Positions 8,990-16,602 of a DNA stretch of 64,000 bases are shown in pieces. The stretch is taken from NCBI RefSeq assembly GCF_016862915.1, contig NZ_BONW01000033.1, forward strand, positions 1 to 64,000. Reading direction: 5' to 3'. Below the pieces are notes generated by a model, which worked only from the letters and a program-made list of their open reading frames with translations, did no database searches and was not told the DNA's origin. The position numbers were made by a program, and so were the translations under genes. This stretch comes from Plantactinospora endophytica. Its GTDB lineage: Bacteria; Actinomycetota; Actinomycetes; Mycobacteriales; Micromonosporaceae. Numbering within the stretch: the first letter of the stretch is position 1; every line of letters begins with the position of its first letter.

Positions 8990-9794
8990 ACGTGTTGACC
9001 CGCTTGGCCTGGTTGCCGACGTAGAAGGCGACGTCGCGACCAGGTCCGCAGAGTTCGTGCAGGAACTTCTGCTCCACGGCCCGCCGCACCTCGTCGTCGG
9101 AGCGGCCCCGCAGATTGCGTTGCAGGGCGACGAGTTCCCAGTCCAGGATGCCCTGCCGATGTCCGCCGCAGCCCGGTTCGTGGCAGTGGTAGTGGTAGGC
9201 CGCGCGGAACCGGGGTGCCTCGAGTGGCGTCCGGTCGCGGCTGTCGAGCAGGTCGAGTTGGCTGACGTACGCTTCGATTTTGCGTTGGTCGTCAGCAGAC
9301 CAGCCCTCGTGCGGAGTGACCCGGATCCCGTCGACCCGGGCCGGTCGGATCAGCGCCAGGGACGGTGCGTCCGGGCGATCGGCCGTAGCTCGATGCACGC
9401 GGCACATCGAGTCCTCGACGTACGGGTCGAGCAGTTGGCGCCGTTTCTCCCACGGCGGCACGAACAACTCGCGCGTGACCGAGTCGACGATCGGTTTCCA
9501 GCTCTCCCGGCGTTGGTCCTGCCGTGCAGGCTTGGCGTCGATCGAGACGATCTCGTACTTCCGGAACCGGTCGTCACGGTCCAGGTCCCGATGATTGATC
9601 GGGTAGAGCCGCACCCACCCTCGCCGGAGTGGGTCCACGCTGAGCGCGGCCACACAGACCGTCTCGCCGTACTTCGCGGATGGGTTGGGGGCCGCCTTCA
9701 CGGTGATGAGCAGCCGAAGCCGCACCGGGGCGTCGCTGTCCGGCTTGGGCTCGGGGCCAGCCTCGTCGGGGCCGAAGAAGGACAGTTGCGTCAT
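8952..9794 (-). CDS. Uncharacterised protein, partner of the DUF488 gene
   Basis: I do not recognise a named family with certainty. The product has 280 residues from ATG 9794, which has GGAGG about 5 nt upstream; an in-frame start at 9899 is less likely. An N-terminal segment (LLITVKAAP...ETVCVAAL...GWVRLYPIN) resembles a beta-rich OB-like domain that I have seen in proteins encoded beside DUF488. A Cys/His cluster (YHYHCHEPGCGGH, middle to C-terminal part) could bind a metal. The C-terminus has FYVGNQAKRVNTFSVLGIYWPP. No signal peptide or membrane segment is seen. The tail-to-tail overlap with the DUF488 gene suggests the two reading frames have been kept together. Confidence 0.6.
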   Translation of the reverse strand: MTQLSFFGPDEAGPEPKPDSDAPVRLRLLITVKAAPNPSAKYGETVCVAALSVDPLRRGWVRLYPINHRDLDRDDRFRKYEIVSIDAKPARQDQRRESWKPIVDSVTRELFVPPWEKRRQLLDPYVEDSMCRVHRATADRPDAPSLALIRPARVDGIRVTPHEGWSADDQRKIEAYVSQLDLLDSRDRTPLEAPRFRAAYHYHCHEPGCGGHRQGILDWELVALQRNLRGRSDDEVRRAVEQKFLHELCGPGRDVAFYVGNQAKRVNTFSVLGIYWPPRR

Positions 9795-9909
9795 CGCGCC
9801 TCCAGCCAAGAGAGCTGTGAGTGTCGACGTAACTACTCCGAGAGATATTCCCATAGGTGTCGATATCTGGCCAGCCCTCGCGGATGCCCTCTCAACCACC
9901 CGTCACCGT

Positions 9910-11142
9910 CTACAAGAGACCTCGCTGGCGCAGCAGGGAGATCTGCCGCGCGGGTACGCACTCCGGCAGGTTGCGGTCGAAGTCGACCATCTGCCAGTCG
10001 GAGGCGTAGACGACGAAGTCGTCGGTGACGGGCAGGACAGCGGACCAGTCGACGGTGTTCAGTTCAGCCGCGACCTGGCAGAGCATGTGGCGTACGTGCT
10101 CGTTCACCCCACTGGGCGCCTCGGCGTCGGTATCGAAGCCGGCGTCGGCCAGTTGCAGTTCCTGACGGAGCAGCCGGGCAATCTTCGCCGCGTCGCCGTA
10201 GTCGACAGTCTCCAGCCCGTGCAGGTCGCAGGGGTTCCAGAGTACGAAGGTGTCCTCGTCGGGCGCGTCCGGCTCCGCCTGCGCGGCCAGCCACTCCCGC
10301 CGGTCGGAGTCGAGCCCGACGTGCACCACCACCCCGACCGGATCCGCCGCGAAATAGCCCAGCGCGACGCAGTACGCCGGCTCGTCGATTCCCATCTCCC
10401 GCGCCACGGCCGGCACCTGCCGGAGCAGCGCCCGGCGTAGCACCTCGATCGCCGCGTCGAGGCTGTAGCCGGCGGGCGGTCGTTCGTACCTCAGCTCGAC
10501 GTGACGCCGTGGGCCGGGCCAGGTGATCTCCAGCCGGGACAGGCCGGCGCCGTCGTAGCTGGCGTCGATCACCTGGTACGGCGCCGCCGGATGCAGTCGG
10601 CTGCCGGGTCCACCGGTCCGCTCGCCGTGGTACGCCCTGATCCGGGTCACCCGGTCGCCGGTGTACTCGTATTCCTCGTAGCCACCGCCGCGGGTCGCCA
10701 CGGCCAGGGCGGAGCGGATCCGACCCGCCTCGAACCTGTACTCGTGCAGGTAGATCGGCCCGTCACCGGTCCGGAACCGGGCCTCCCGCACGATCTCGGG
10801 GCCGGCCGAGTGGTCGCGGTACGTCTCCTCGGTGAGCTTCCCGCCGGGGAAGCCGCTGTGGTCGAGCCACGCGACGGGCCGACCGTCGGCGTCGAAGCCG
10901 ATCCGACAGTGGTCCCGTTGCAGCGGCGGGCGCTCGGCGAGTCGCCGCCCCGGCTTGCGGAGATCCCGCTCGTACCAGAGTGGACGGAGGTCGTGTGCCT
11001 CCGCGCTGTACCACTCCCACCGGACTGCGGCGGCATTGGCGGCGGCCCGCCACCGCTCGTACCCGCCGCGAAGTTGGGCGAGCCGCGCGTCGAGGTCGGA
11101 CAGGTCGGACGGCTCGGCGGGAAGCGGAGACGGGTCGGACAT
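9910..11142 (-). CDS. Hypothetical protein, 410 residues
   Basis: I recognise no catalytic domain. The protein is soluble and acidic. After an N-terminal coiled segment it has short YEYTGDRVTRI-like strands (residues about 80-200) that resemble RHS/YD-type beta repeats found in cytosolic proteins of actinomycetes. The second half (YSLDAAIEVLRRALLRQVPAVA..., VNEHVRHMLCQVAAELN) is helical, with ends resembling DUF4303-like proteins, but I cannot confirm this. It sits 116 bp upstream of the start of the gene at 8952-9794, on the same strand. The ATG at 11142 is the first start after the divergent glucanase promoter region. Confidence 0.6.
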   Translation of the reverse strand: MSDPSPLPAEPSDLSDLDARLAQLRGGYERWRAAANAAAVRWEWYSAEAHDLRPLWYERDLRKPGRRLAERPPLQRDHCRIGFDADGRPVAWLDHSGFPGGKLTEETYRDHSAGPEIVREARFRTGDGPIYLHEYRFEAGRIRSALAVATRGGGYEEYEYTGDRVTRIRAYHGERTGGPGSRLHPAAPYQVIDASYDGAGLSRLEITWPGPRRHVELRYERPPAGYSLDAAIEVLRRALLRQVPAVAREMGIDEPAYCVALGYFAADPVGVVVHVGLDSDRREWLAAQAEPDAPDEDTFVLWNPCDLHGLETVDYGDAAKIARLLRQELQLADAGFDTDAEAPSGVNEHVRHMLCQVAAELNTVDWSAVLPVTDDFVVYASDWQMVDFDRNLPECVPARQISLLRQRGLL

Positions 11143-11195
11143 CCGCAGCAGCGTAGCGGGACCGGATGACTTTCTTTTTAGTTAACAACCTTGCA

Positions 11196-11209
11196 AGAAA
11201 GCGCTCTCT
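11196..11209. promoter_or_regulatory. LacI-family-type operator
   Basis: AGAAAGCGCTCTCT is a 14-bp near-perfect palindrome with one mismatched pair, centred on GCGC, ending 17 bp before the GH16 start. It matches the general form of LacI-family carbohydrate operators in actinomycetes (for example CebR-like GGGAGCGCTCCC). It probably makes the glucanase gene sugar-responsive; the cognate regulator is not in the window. Confidence 0.65.
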
Positions 11210-11226
11210 GACGTAGAAATATTGAC

Positions 11227-12444
11227 ATGCGTACACGCCGAGCCGCCCTCGTCCTGGCCCTGTTGGCCACGACGCTGGTGGTCACCCCACCTAGCCCGGC
11301 CGTCGCTGAGCCGGGCGCGCTCACCTGGAGCGACGAGTTCAACGCACCGGCCGGCACCGCCCCCGACGGCAGCAAGTGGAAGCACGACATCGGCGGTGGC
11401 GGCTGGGGCAACAACGAGCAGCAGTACTACACCAACAGCACCAGCAACGCGGCACACGACGGCAACGGCAACCTGGTCATCACCGCCCGCCGGGAGAACC
11501 CGGCCAACTACCAGTGCCACTACGGCCGCTGCCAGTACACCTCGGCCCGGTTGCTCACCGCGGACCGATTCACCCAGACGTACGGCCGGTTCGAGGCCCG
11601 GATGAAGCTGCCGCGCGGCCAGGGCATCTGGCCGGCGTTCTGGATGCTCGGCGGCATGCCCTGGCCGGACATGGGCGAGATCGACATCATGGAGAACATC
11701 GGCCGCGAGCCCGGCAACCTCTACGGCACGCTGCACGGCCCCGGCTACTCCGGCGGCAGCGCGATCAGCTCCCGCTACACGCTCCCCGGCGGCCAGGCGT
11801 TCGCCGACGCCTTCCACACCTTCGCGGTCGACTGGGCTCCCGACTCGATCACCTGGTACGTCGACGGCATCCAGTACGCCCGCAAGACCCCGGCCGACCT
11901 GAACGGCAACCGTTGGGTCTACGACCACCCGTTCTTCATGATCATGAACATCGCGGTCGGCGGCTACTGGCCCGGCTACCCGGACGGCAGCACCACGTTC
12001 CCGCAGCAGATGCTGATCGACTACGTCCGCGTCTGGGGCTGGAACACCGGCGGCGGCAACCCCGGCACCGGTAGCCAGCTCGTCGGGCTCGCCAACAAGT
12101 GCATCGACGTGCCGGGCGCGAACCCGGCCGACGGCACCCAGTTGCAGATCTGGGACTGCAACGGCACCGCCGCGCAGCGCTGGACCTTCACCGGCGGCAC
12201 CGTCCGGGCGCTCGGCAAGTGCATGGACGTGGCGAACGGGTCCACCGCCAACGGCGCCAACATCCAGATCGTCGGCTGCAACGGCAACCCGGCCCAGCAG
12301 TTCGTGTTGAGCGCGGCCGGTGACCTGGTCAACCCGCAGGCGAACAAGTGCGTCGACGTACGCGACCGGAACACGGCCAACGGCGCAAAGCTCCAGCTCT
12401 GGGAGTGCACCGGCGGCGCCAACCAGAAGTGGCGTCGCGCCTGA
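11227..12444 (+). CDS. Secreted GH16 endo-beta-1,3-glucanase with ricin-type (CBM13) lectin domain
   Basis: This 405-residue exported enzyme probably hydrolyses laminarin or other beta-1,3-glucans such as fungal cell walls. Residues 1-28 are a signal peptide ending AVA. The GH16 domain spans about 35-275; its active-site strand reads GEIDIMEN, giving nucleophile E151, D153 and acid/base E156, the laminarinase-type spacing. Sequences such as WNNEQQYYT-like, RFEARMKLPRGQGIWPAFWMLG and DYVRVWGWN are typical of family 16. After a Gly-rich linker, a three-lobed ricin B-type domain (about 285-405) carries QRW, QQF and QKW signatures and three C(I/M/V)DV strands. A LacI-type operator precedes the gene and a strong hairpin follows it. 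Confidence 0.95.
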   Translation: MRTRRAALVLALLATTLVVTPPSPAVAEPGALTWSDEFNAPAGTAPDGSKWKHDIGGGGWGNNEQQYYTNSTSNAAHDGNGNLVITARRENPANYQCHYGRCQYTSARLLTADRFTQTYGRFEARMKLPRGQGIWPAFWMLGGMPWPDMGEIDIMENIGREPGNLYGTLHGPGYSGGSAISSRYTLPGGQAFADAFHTFAVDWAPDSITWYVDGIQYARKTPADLNGNRWVYDHPFFMIMNIAVGGYWPGYPDGSTTFPQQMLIDYVRVWGWNTGGGNPGTGSQLVGLANKCIDVPGANPADGTQLQIWDCNGTAAQRWTFTGGTVRALGKCMDVANGSTANGANIQIVGCNGNPAQQFVLSAAGDLVNPQANKCVDVRDRNTANGAKLQLWECTGGANQKWRRA

Positions 12445-12492
12445 CCCTGCCCCCATCAGACGCGCGGCGGCACGCCGACCCGCCGCGACCCC

Positions 12493-12524
12493 CGGCCCCG
12501 TACCGATTCCGGTGCGGGGCCGGT
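12493..12524 (+). terminator. Hairpin terminator after the GH16 gene
   Basis: A 14-bp stem (arms 12493-12506 and 12511-12524, loop ATTC, one G-U type pair) lies 48 bp after the glucanase stop codon. Confidence 0.7.
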
Positions 12525-12606
12525 GTTCGGGTAGGCCCAGCCATACCCCGCACCGACCGGCTACGGGTAGTGCGCCCGAACCACGCCGAATGATCTTCTC
12601 GTCGGC

Positions 12607-13287
12607 ATGGACCTACCCCGAACGGCGCGGATCGGCGCGCTCTGCTGGATCGTGGCCACACCGCTCTTCCTCGCCGCCAACGTGGTCGTCGGGCTCCGCT
12701 GGAGCGGACCGGCATTCAGTTGGGCCGAGCACAACATCAGCGACCTCGGCAACGTCACCTGCGGAATCTGGAACAGCAGCCGTCCCCGGTACGTCTGCTC
12801 GCCCTGGCACGACGCGATGAACGCGACCGTACTGCTCACCGCCCTGCTGCTGGCCGCCGGCACGCTGCTCACCTGGCGCGTCGCCGGTTCCGGCCGCCGG
12901 GTCCGCGCGGTCCAGTCGCTGCTGCTGCTCGCCGCCATCGGGTACGCCCTGGCCGGCGTCTTCCCGGCCGACGTCGACGAGAACCTGCACGTCCTCGGTG
13001 CACTCCTCATCATGGGCTTCGGCAACCTCGGACTGCTGCTCGCGGCACTCGCCCCCGGCAGCACACCGCTCGGCCGGCTCCGCGCTCGCACTCTGGCGCT
13101 GGCGCTGACCGCACTCGCCGGTACGACGCTCTTCTTCGCCCAACAGGGCCTGGGACTCGGTGTCGGCGGGATGGAACGGGTCGCCGTCTTTCCCCTGCTG
13201 CTCTGGACCTGCGCGGTCGGGATCACCCTGCTTCGCCCGGCGCACCACGCTTCCCGATCAACCGCCGAGACCGACGCGCGCCAGTAG
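12607..13287 (+). CDS. DUF998 membrane protein
   Basis: This 226-residue integral membrane protein has six hydrophobic segments (about residues 10-28, 72-92, 100-120, 125-147, 160-178, 187-205). The loop WAEHNISDLGNVTCG after the first segment is the DUF998 signature (HxISxL), as is the later GxFPxDxxxxLHxLGA region. The function is unknown in this family. The start ATG at 12607 has no strong ribosome site. The next gene follows after 52 bp on the same strand. Confidence 0.8.
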   Translation: MDLPRTARIGALCWIVATPLFLAANVVVGLRWSGPAFSWAEHNISDLGNVTCGIWNSSRPRYVCSPWHDAMNATVLLTALLLAAGTLLTWRVAGSGRRVRAVQSLLLLAAIGYALAGVFPADVDENLHVLGALLIMGFGNLGLLLAALAPGSTPLGRLRARTLALALTALAGTTLFFAQQGLGLGVGGMERVAVFPLLLWTCAVGITLLRPAHHASRSTAETDARQ

Positions 13288-13339
13288 AGTCGACCTCGGC
13301 CACCTCCGCCCGGCGTTTCACCTGCCCGGAGGCAGCCAG

Positions 13340-13831
13340 ATGGACACCGACCGCTTCGCCGACGCCCCGCCCCTCGAACTGCCCAGTCACCGGGCGATCG
13401 AGAACCTGGTCGCCCGCTACTACGAACTGCTGGACGCCGGAGACTTCGCCGGACTCGCCGACCTCGTCGCCGACGCGGGCGTCACCCTCGACAGCGGCCC
13501 GCCCCTGGACGGCCGCGACGCGGTCGAGCGGCTGGTCCACGACACGCTGATGCTCTACGACGACGGAACGCCGCGAACCAGACATGTGCTCAGCAACCTC
13601 GTCGTCGACGTTGACGAGTCGGCCGGTACCGCCGAGGCCAGGTCGTACGTCACCGTTTTCCAGGCCCTACCCGATTTTCCGCTCCAGGCGGTGGCGAGTG
13701 GGCGCTGCCAGGACCGCTTCGAGCGGCGCGACGCCGGCTGGCGCTTCACGGAACGGCGGCTCAGCACGGACTTTCTCGGCGACGTCAGCCACCACCTCCG
13801 CGCCGGAGGCACCGGCTCAGGAAAGGGCTAG
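13340..13831 (+). CDS. SnoaL/NTF2-like protein
   Basis: This 163-residue soluble protein has the NTF2-like cone fold pattern: an N-terminal helix (AIENLVARYYELLDAGDFAGLADLVAD), then VTLDSGPPLDGRDAVERLV, a TRHVLSNLVVDVD strand and YVTVFQALPDF. Members are polyketide cyclases, dehydratases or ligand-binding proteins; no substrate can be assigned here. ATG at 13340 has GGAGG 8 nt upstream and is preferred to earlier in-frame codons. Its stop overlaps the DUF397 gene by 4 bp, tail to tail. Confidence 0.8.
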   Translation: MDTDRFADAPPLELPSHRAIENLVARYYELLDAGDFAGLADLVADAGVTLDSGPPLDGRDAVERLVHDTLMLYDDGTPRTRHVLSNLVVDVDESAGTAEARSYVTVFQALPDFPLQAVASGRCQDRFERRDAGWRFTERRLSTDFLGDVSHHLRAGGTGSGKG

Positions 13832-14016
13832 AGCTGCCGGCCCGGTACCCGACTGACAAATGCCCGCCAAGCCTCGGGCGTGAAGGCCAGCACCGGTCCG
13901 CCCCGATCCTTCGAGTCCCGTACGCCGACCGCCCCACCCAGATCGTCGGCAACCTCCACGCACTCGGCCTGGGCGTTGCTCCTGCTCGACTTCTTCCAGC
14001 GCTGTTCGGTGGTCAC
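13828..14016 (-). CDS. DUF397 protein (BldB/WblI-type small regulator)
   Basis: This 62-residue protein has the complete DUF397 pattern: WKKSSRSNAQAECVEVA at the N-terminus, GVRDSKDRGGPVLAFTPEAWRAFV at the C-terminus. DUF397 proteins in actinomycetes pair with XRE/DUF5753 regulators encoded next to them and influence development or toxin-antitoxin-like circuits. Here the start overlaps the stop of the upstream DUF5753 remnant by 4 bp, so the two were translationally coupled. Confidence 0.9.
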   Translation of the reverse strand: MTTEQRWKKSSRSNAQAECVEVADDLGGAVGVRDSKDRGGPVLAFTPEAWRAFVSRVPGRQL

Positions 14017-14453
14017 GACTCGTTCACCAGCTTAAGAATCAGGTCCCTGGAGAGGTCACGCGGCAGCGCGACCGCCCTGACAATCTCCCACGAGCGTTGT
14101 AGGGCGGCAACCGGCCGGGGATCCGTGATAACTCGTCCCTGTAGGTGGTCCTCCAGGAACGCGACGTCCGGCCCCTCCTCGAAGGACGCGATCACGAACG
14201 GTCCCGATTGCCCGAGCCAGAGCCCGGCCGTCGCGGGCACGACGTGCACGATGACGCGGGGGCGCGCACTGAACTGGAGCAGGTGTTCGAGCTGTTCGCG
14301 CAGCACCTTCGGGTCACCGACGCGGAGTGCCACCTCGCCGATCACGAAGGTCGTCAGCGGCGGGTCGTCCTGCTCGAAGACGGCGCGCTGCCGTTCCAGC
14401 CGCAGCGCGAGGCGCTTCTCCATCTCTTCCGCACCGGACAACGCCGTCTCCAT
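14013..14453 (-). pseudogene. DUF5753 regulator missing its XRE helix-turn-helix half
   Basis: The 146 residues match only the C-terminal part of DUF5753 (RLALRLERQRAVFEQDDPPLTTFVIGE, LREQLEHLLQFSARPRVIVHVVP, FVIASFEEGPDVAFLEDHL). Full-length members have about 280 residues with an N-terminal XRE DNA-binding domain. The sequence before the ATG at 14453 holds no such domain and no ribosome site; instead a 19-bp hairpin starts 33 bp upstream. The gene therefore looks 5'-truncated by a rearrangement. Its coupled DUF397 partner is intact. A very short expressed form cannot be excluded. Confidence 0.75.
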
Positions 14454-14485
14454 GACGGCCCCGGCGCATATAGACCCGTCAACGG

Positions 14486-14533
14486 CATCGGGTACGGGCC
14501 AGCCGTGCGATCGAGGCTGGCCCGTACCCGATG
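14486..14533 (-). terminator. Perfect 19-bp hairpin after the MFS gene
   Basis: Arms 14486-14504 and 14515-14533 are perfectly complementary (CATCGGGTACGGGCCAGCC and its reverse complement) around a 10-nt loop. It lies 4 bp downstream of the MFS stop codon on the minus strand and also insulates the truncated DUF5753 gene. Confidence 0.85.
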
Positions 14534-14536
14534 GGG

Positions 14537-16024
14537 TCAGCGGGCGGATTCCACCGGAACACCGACGGCGGCGGCCGGCAGGTCAGCCCCGGCAGTCGGG
14601 TCGGCATCCCCTGAGCCGCTGGCGCGGCGTACCCCGAAGGCGGTGACGACGGCCGCGACGACGACGGCGGCGAGTGGTACCAGCAGAGCTGCCCGGTAGC
14701 CGTCGAGCATCGACTCCGGGCTGCCGTCGGCGCCGGTGGCGGCGACGTTGACGGCGGTCACCACGGAGAGGCCGAGGGCGGCACCGAACTGGATCGACGT
14801 GTAGAGCAGTCCGCCCGCCAGACCCTGCTCCCGCTCCTCGATCCCGTCGGTGGCGGCGATGGTGAGCGGCCCGTAGACCAGCGCGAACGCCACGCCGAGG
14901 ATGATCACCGTCGGGAACATCGCCGCGTACGTTGTGTCCGGGCCGATCCGCAGGAACAGCGCGTACGAGACGGCGGCGAGGAGCAGGCCGCCGAGGATCA
15001 CCCGGGGGTTGCCGTACCGGGCGACCAGCCGGGGTGTCAGCAGCGGGGCGAGCACGATGTCCACGCTGACGGCGAGCAGGGCGAGACTCGTCTCCAGGGT
15101 CGACCAGCCGCGCAGTTCCTGGAGGTAGAGCACGGCGACGAACTGGAACCCGAAGAAGGCGGCAAGGAACAGCAGGCCGGCGATGTTCGCCCGGACCAGC
15201 GCTCCGGAGCGGAGAATGCCGAGCCGGACCAGTGGGCTACGCGACCGCGACTCGATCACCAGGAACGCGCCGAGCAGGGCGAGTGAGGCGGCGAACGTAC
15301 CGACGGTCTGCACGGCGCTGGTGTGGGTGGCCCGCTCGACCGCGAGTACGAGCAGCATCAGGGCGCTGGTCACGGTGACCGCGCCGGCCAGGTCGACGCC
15401 CTGGCCGGTCGGCTCGGGCCGGGCCGACCTCGGCACCAGCGGTACCGCCGCGATCAGCAGGACCAGCGCGAAGAGTACCGGGGCGAAGAACACCCAGCGC
15501 CAGTCGATCGCGGTCAGCAGCCCGCCGACGACGAGCCCGAGCGAGTACCCGCCGGAGGCGATCCCGGCGTAGACCAGCAGTGCCCGGTTGCGCTGCGGTC
15601 CCTCGGGGATGCTGGTGGTGATGATCGAAAGCCCGGCGGGGGTCATGAACGCGGCGGCGACGCCGGTGACGAACCGGGCCAGGATGAGCATCCAGCTCTC
15701 CGTCGCCAGCCCGCCGAGTCCGGAGAAGAGCAGGAAGACGAGCAGCCAGAAGAGGAACATCCGGCGTCGGCCGTACAGGTCGGCGGCGCGACCGCCGAGC
15801 AGCATGAAGCCGCCGTACCCGAGGACGTAGGCGCTCATCACCCATTGCAGTGCGCCGGTCGACAGGCCGAGGTCGGCGCGGATCGACGGCAGGGCGACGT
15901 TGAGCATCGCCACGTCGATGCCCTCCAGGAAGATCGCCCCGCACATCACCACGAGTACGCCCCAGGCGCGTGGATCGAGCCGGTGCGAGGCGCCGGACTG
16001 CTGGGTTGACGGTGAACTGGGCAA
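14537..16024 (-). CDS. DHA2-family MFS drug-efflux transporter
   Basis: This 495-residue membrane protein has about 14 hydrophobic segments, as in the EmrB/QacA (DHA2) group. Motif A is visible as GGRAADLYGRRRMFL after the second segment, and the DHA2 N-terminus reads MCGAIFLEGIDVAMLNVALPSI. It probably exports a toxic compound using the proton gradient. TTG at 16024 is chosen because GAGGAG lies 7 nt upstream; the longer frame back to 16174 would run through the divergent promoter. A divergent HxlR regulator at 16150 is the likely repressor. A strong hairpin terminates the gene. Confidence 0.88.
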   Translation of the reverse strand: MPSSPSTQQSGASHRLDPRAWGVLVVMCGAIFLEGIDVAMLNVALPSIRADLGLSTGALQWVMSAYVLGYGGFMLLGGRAADLYGRRRMFLFWLLVFLLFSGLGGLATESWMLILARFVTGVAAAFMTPAGLSIITTSIPEGPQRNRALLVYAGIASGGYSLGLVVGGLLTAIDWRWVFFAPVLFALVLLIAAVPLVPRSARPEPTGQGVDLAGAVTVTSALMLLVLAVERATHTSAVQTVGTFAASLALLGAFLVIESRSRSPLVRLGILRSGALVRANIAGLLFLAAFFGFQFVAVLYLQELRGWSTLETSLALLAVSVDIVLAPLLTPRLVARYGNPRVILGGLLLAAVSYALFLRIGPDTTYAAMFPTVIILGVAFALVYGPLTIAATDGIEEREQGLAGGLLYTSIQFGAALGLSVVTAVNVAATGADGSPESMLDGYRAALLVPLAAVVVAAVVTAFGVRRASGSGDADPTAGADLPAAAVGVPVESAR

Positions 16025-16084
16025 CGGACCGCTCCTCGTGAAACCGATGTGTACGCGCGAGGGAACCGCCGGGGCGCGTCGTTC

Positions 16085-16120
16085 GGTTACCACCCGGCTG
16101 GTCGGTTCCCTCTTGTAACC
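16085..16120. promoter_or_regulatory. Divergent promoter region with spaced GGTTAC/GTAACC inverted repeat
   Basis: GGTTAC at 16085-16090 and GTAACC at 16115-16120 form a spaced inverted repeat between the MFS and HxlR starts. HxlR-family proteins bind such dyads, so this is a candidate operator. The short half-sites make this tentative. Confidence 0.35.
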
Positions 16121-16149
16121 AAGGAGATCGTCGGCCAGGATTGACCTTC

Positions 16150-16602
16150 GTGGAAGAAGGCACTTCGAAGTCACCCGGTTACTGCACGGGAACCGAGGGC
16201 GACTACACCGCCCGGCAGTGGGACGGACGCGAGGACTGCGAGGTCCGGCAGATCCTCGACCGGATCGCCGACAAGTGGTCGCTGCTGGTCATCGCCCTGC
16301 TCGACCGGCAGAGCCTGCGCTTCACCGAGCTGCGTCGGGAGGTCGACGGGATCAGCCAGCGGATGCTCACCGTCACACTCCGCCAGCTCGAACGCGACGG
16401 GCTCGTGCACCGCACCGTGCATCCGGTCGTACCGCCCCGGGTCGACTACGCGCTCACCCCGCTGGGCGTGACCCTGCACCACACGATCCAGTCCCTCGTG
16501 CACTGGACCGAATCCCACCTGGACGAGATCGCCGCCGCCCGGTCGAGGTACGACGAGCGCGCGGCGACCCCGGTCCCGGCGGCTACCGGGCCGGCCGGCT
16601 GA
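16150..16602 (+). CDS. HxlR-family winged-helix regulator
   Basis: This 150-residue protein carries the HxlR fold: CEVRQILDRIADKWSLLVIALL, RFTELRREVDGISQRMLTVTLRQLERDGLVHRTVHPVVPPRVDYALT. Members sense reactive aldehydes, quinones or drugs and repress adjacent genes; two cysteines near the N-terminus (SPGYC, EDCEV) could be the sensors. It is divergent from the efflux pump and probably controls it. GTG at 16150 has AGGA about 9 nt upstream; TTG at 16141 is also possible. Its end overlaps the DUF418 gene by 20 bp, tail to tail. Confidence 0.88.
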   Translation: MEEGTSKSPGYCTGTEGDYTARQWDGREDCEVRQILDRIADKWSLLVIALLDRQSLRFTELRREVDGISQRMLTVTLRQLERDGLVHRTVHPVVPPRVDYALTPLGVTLHHTIQSLVHWTESHLDEIAAARSRYDERAATPVPAATGPAG

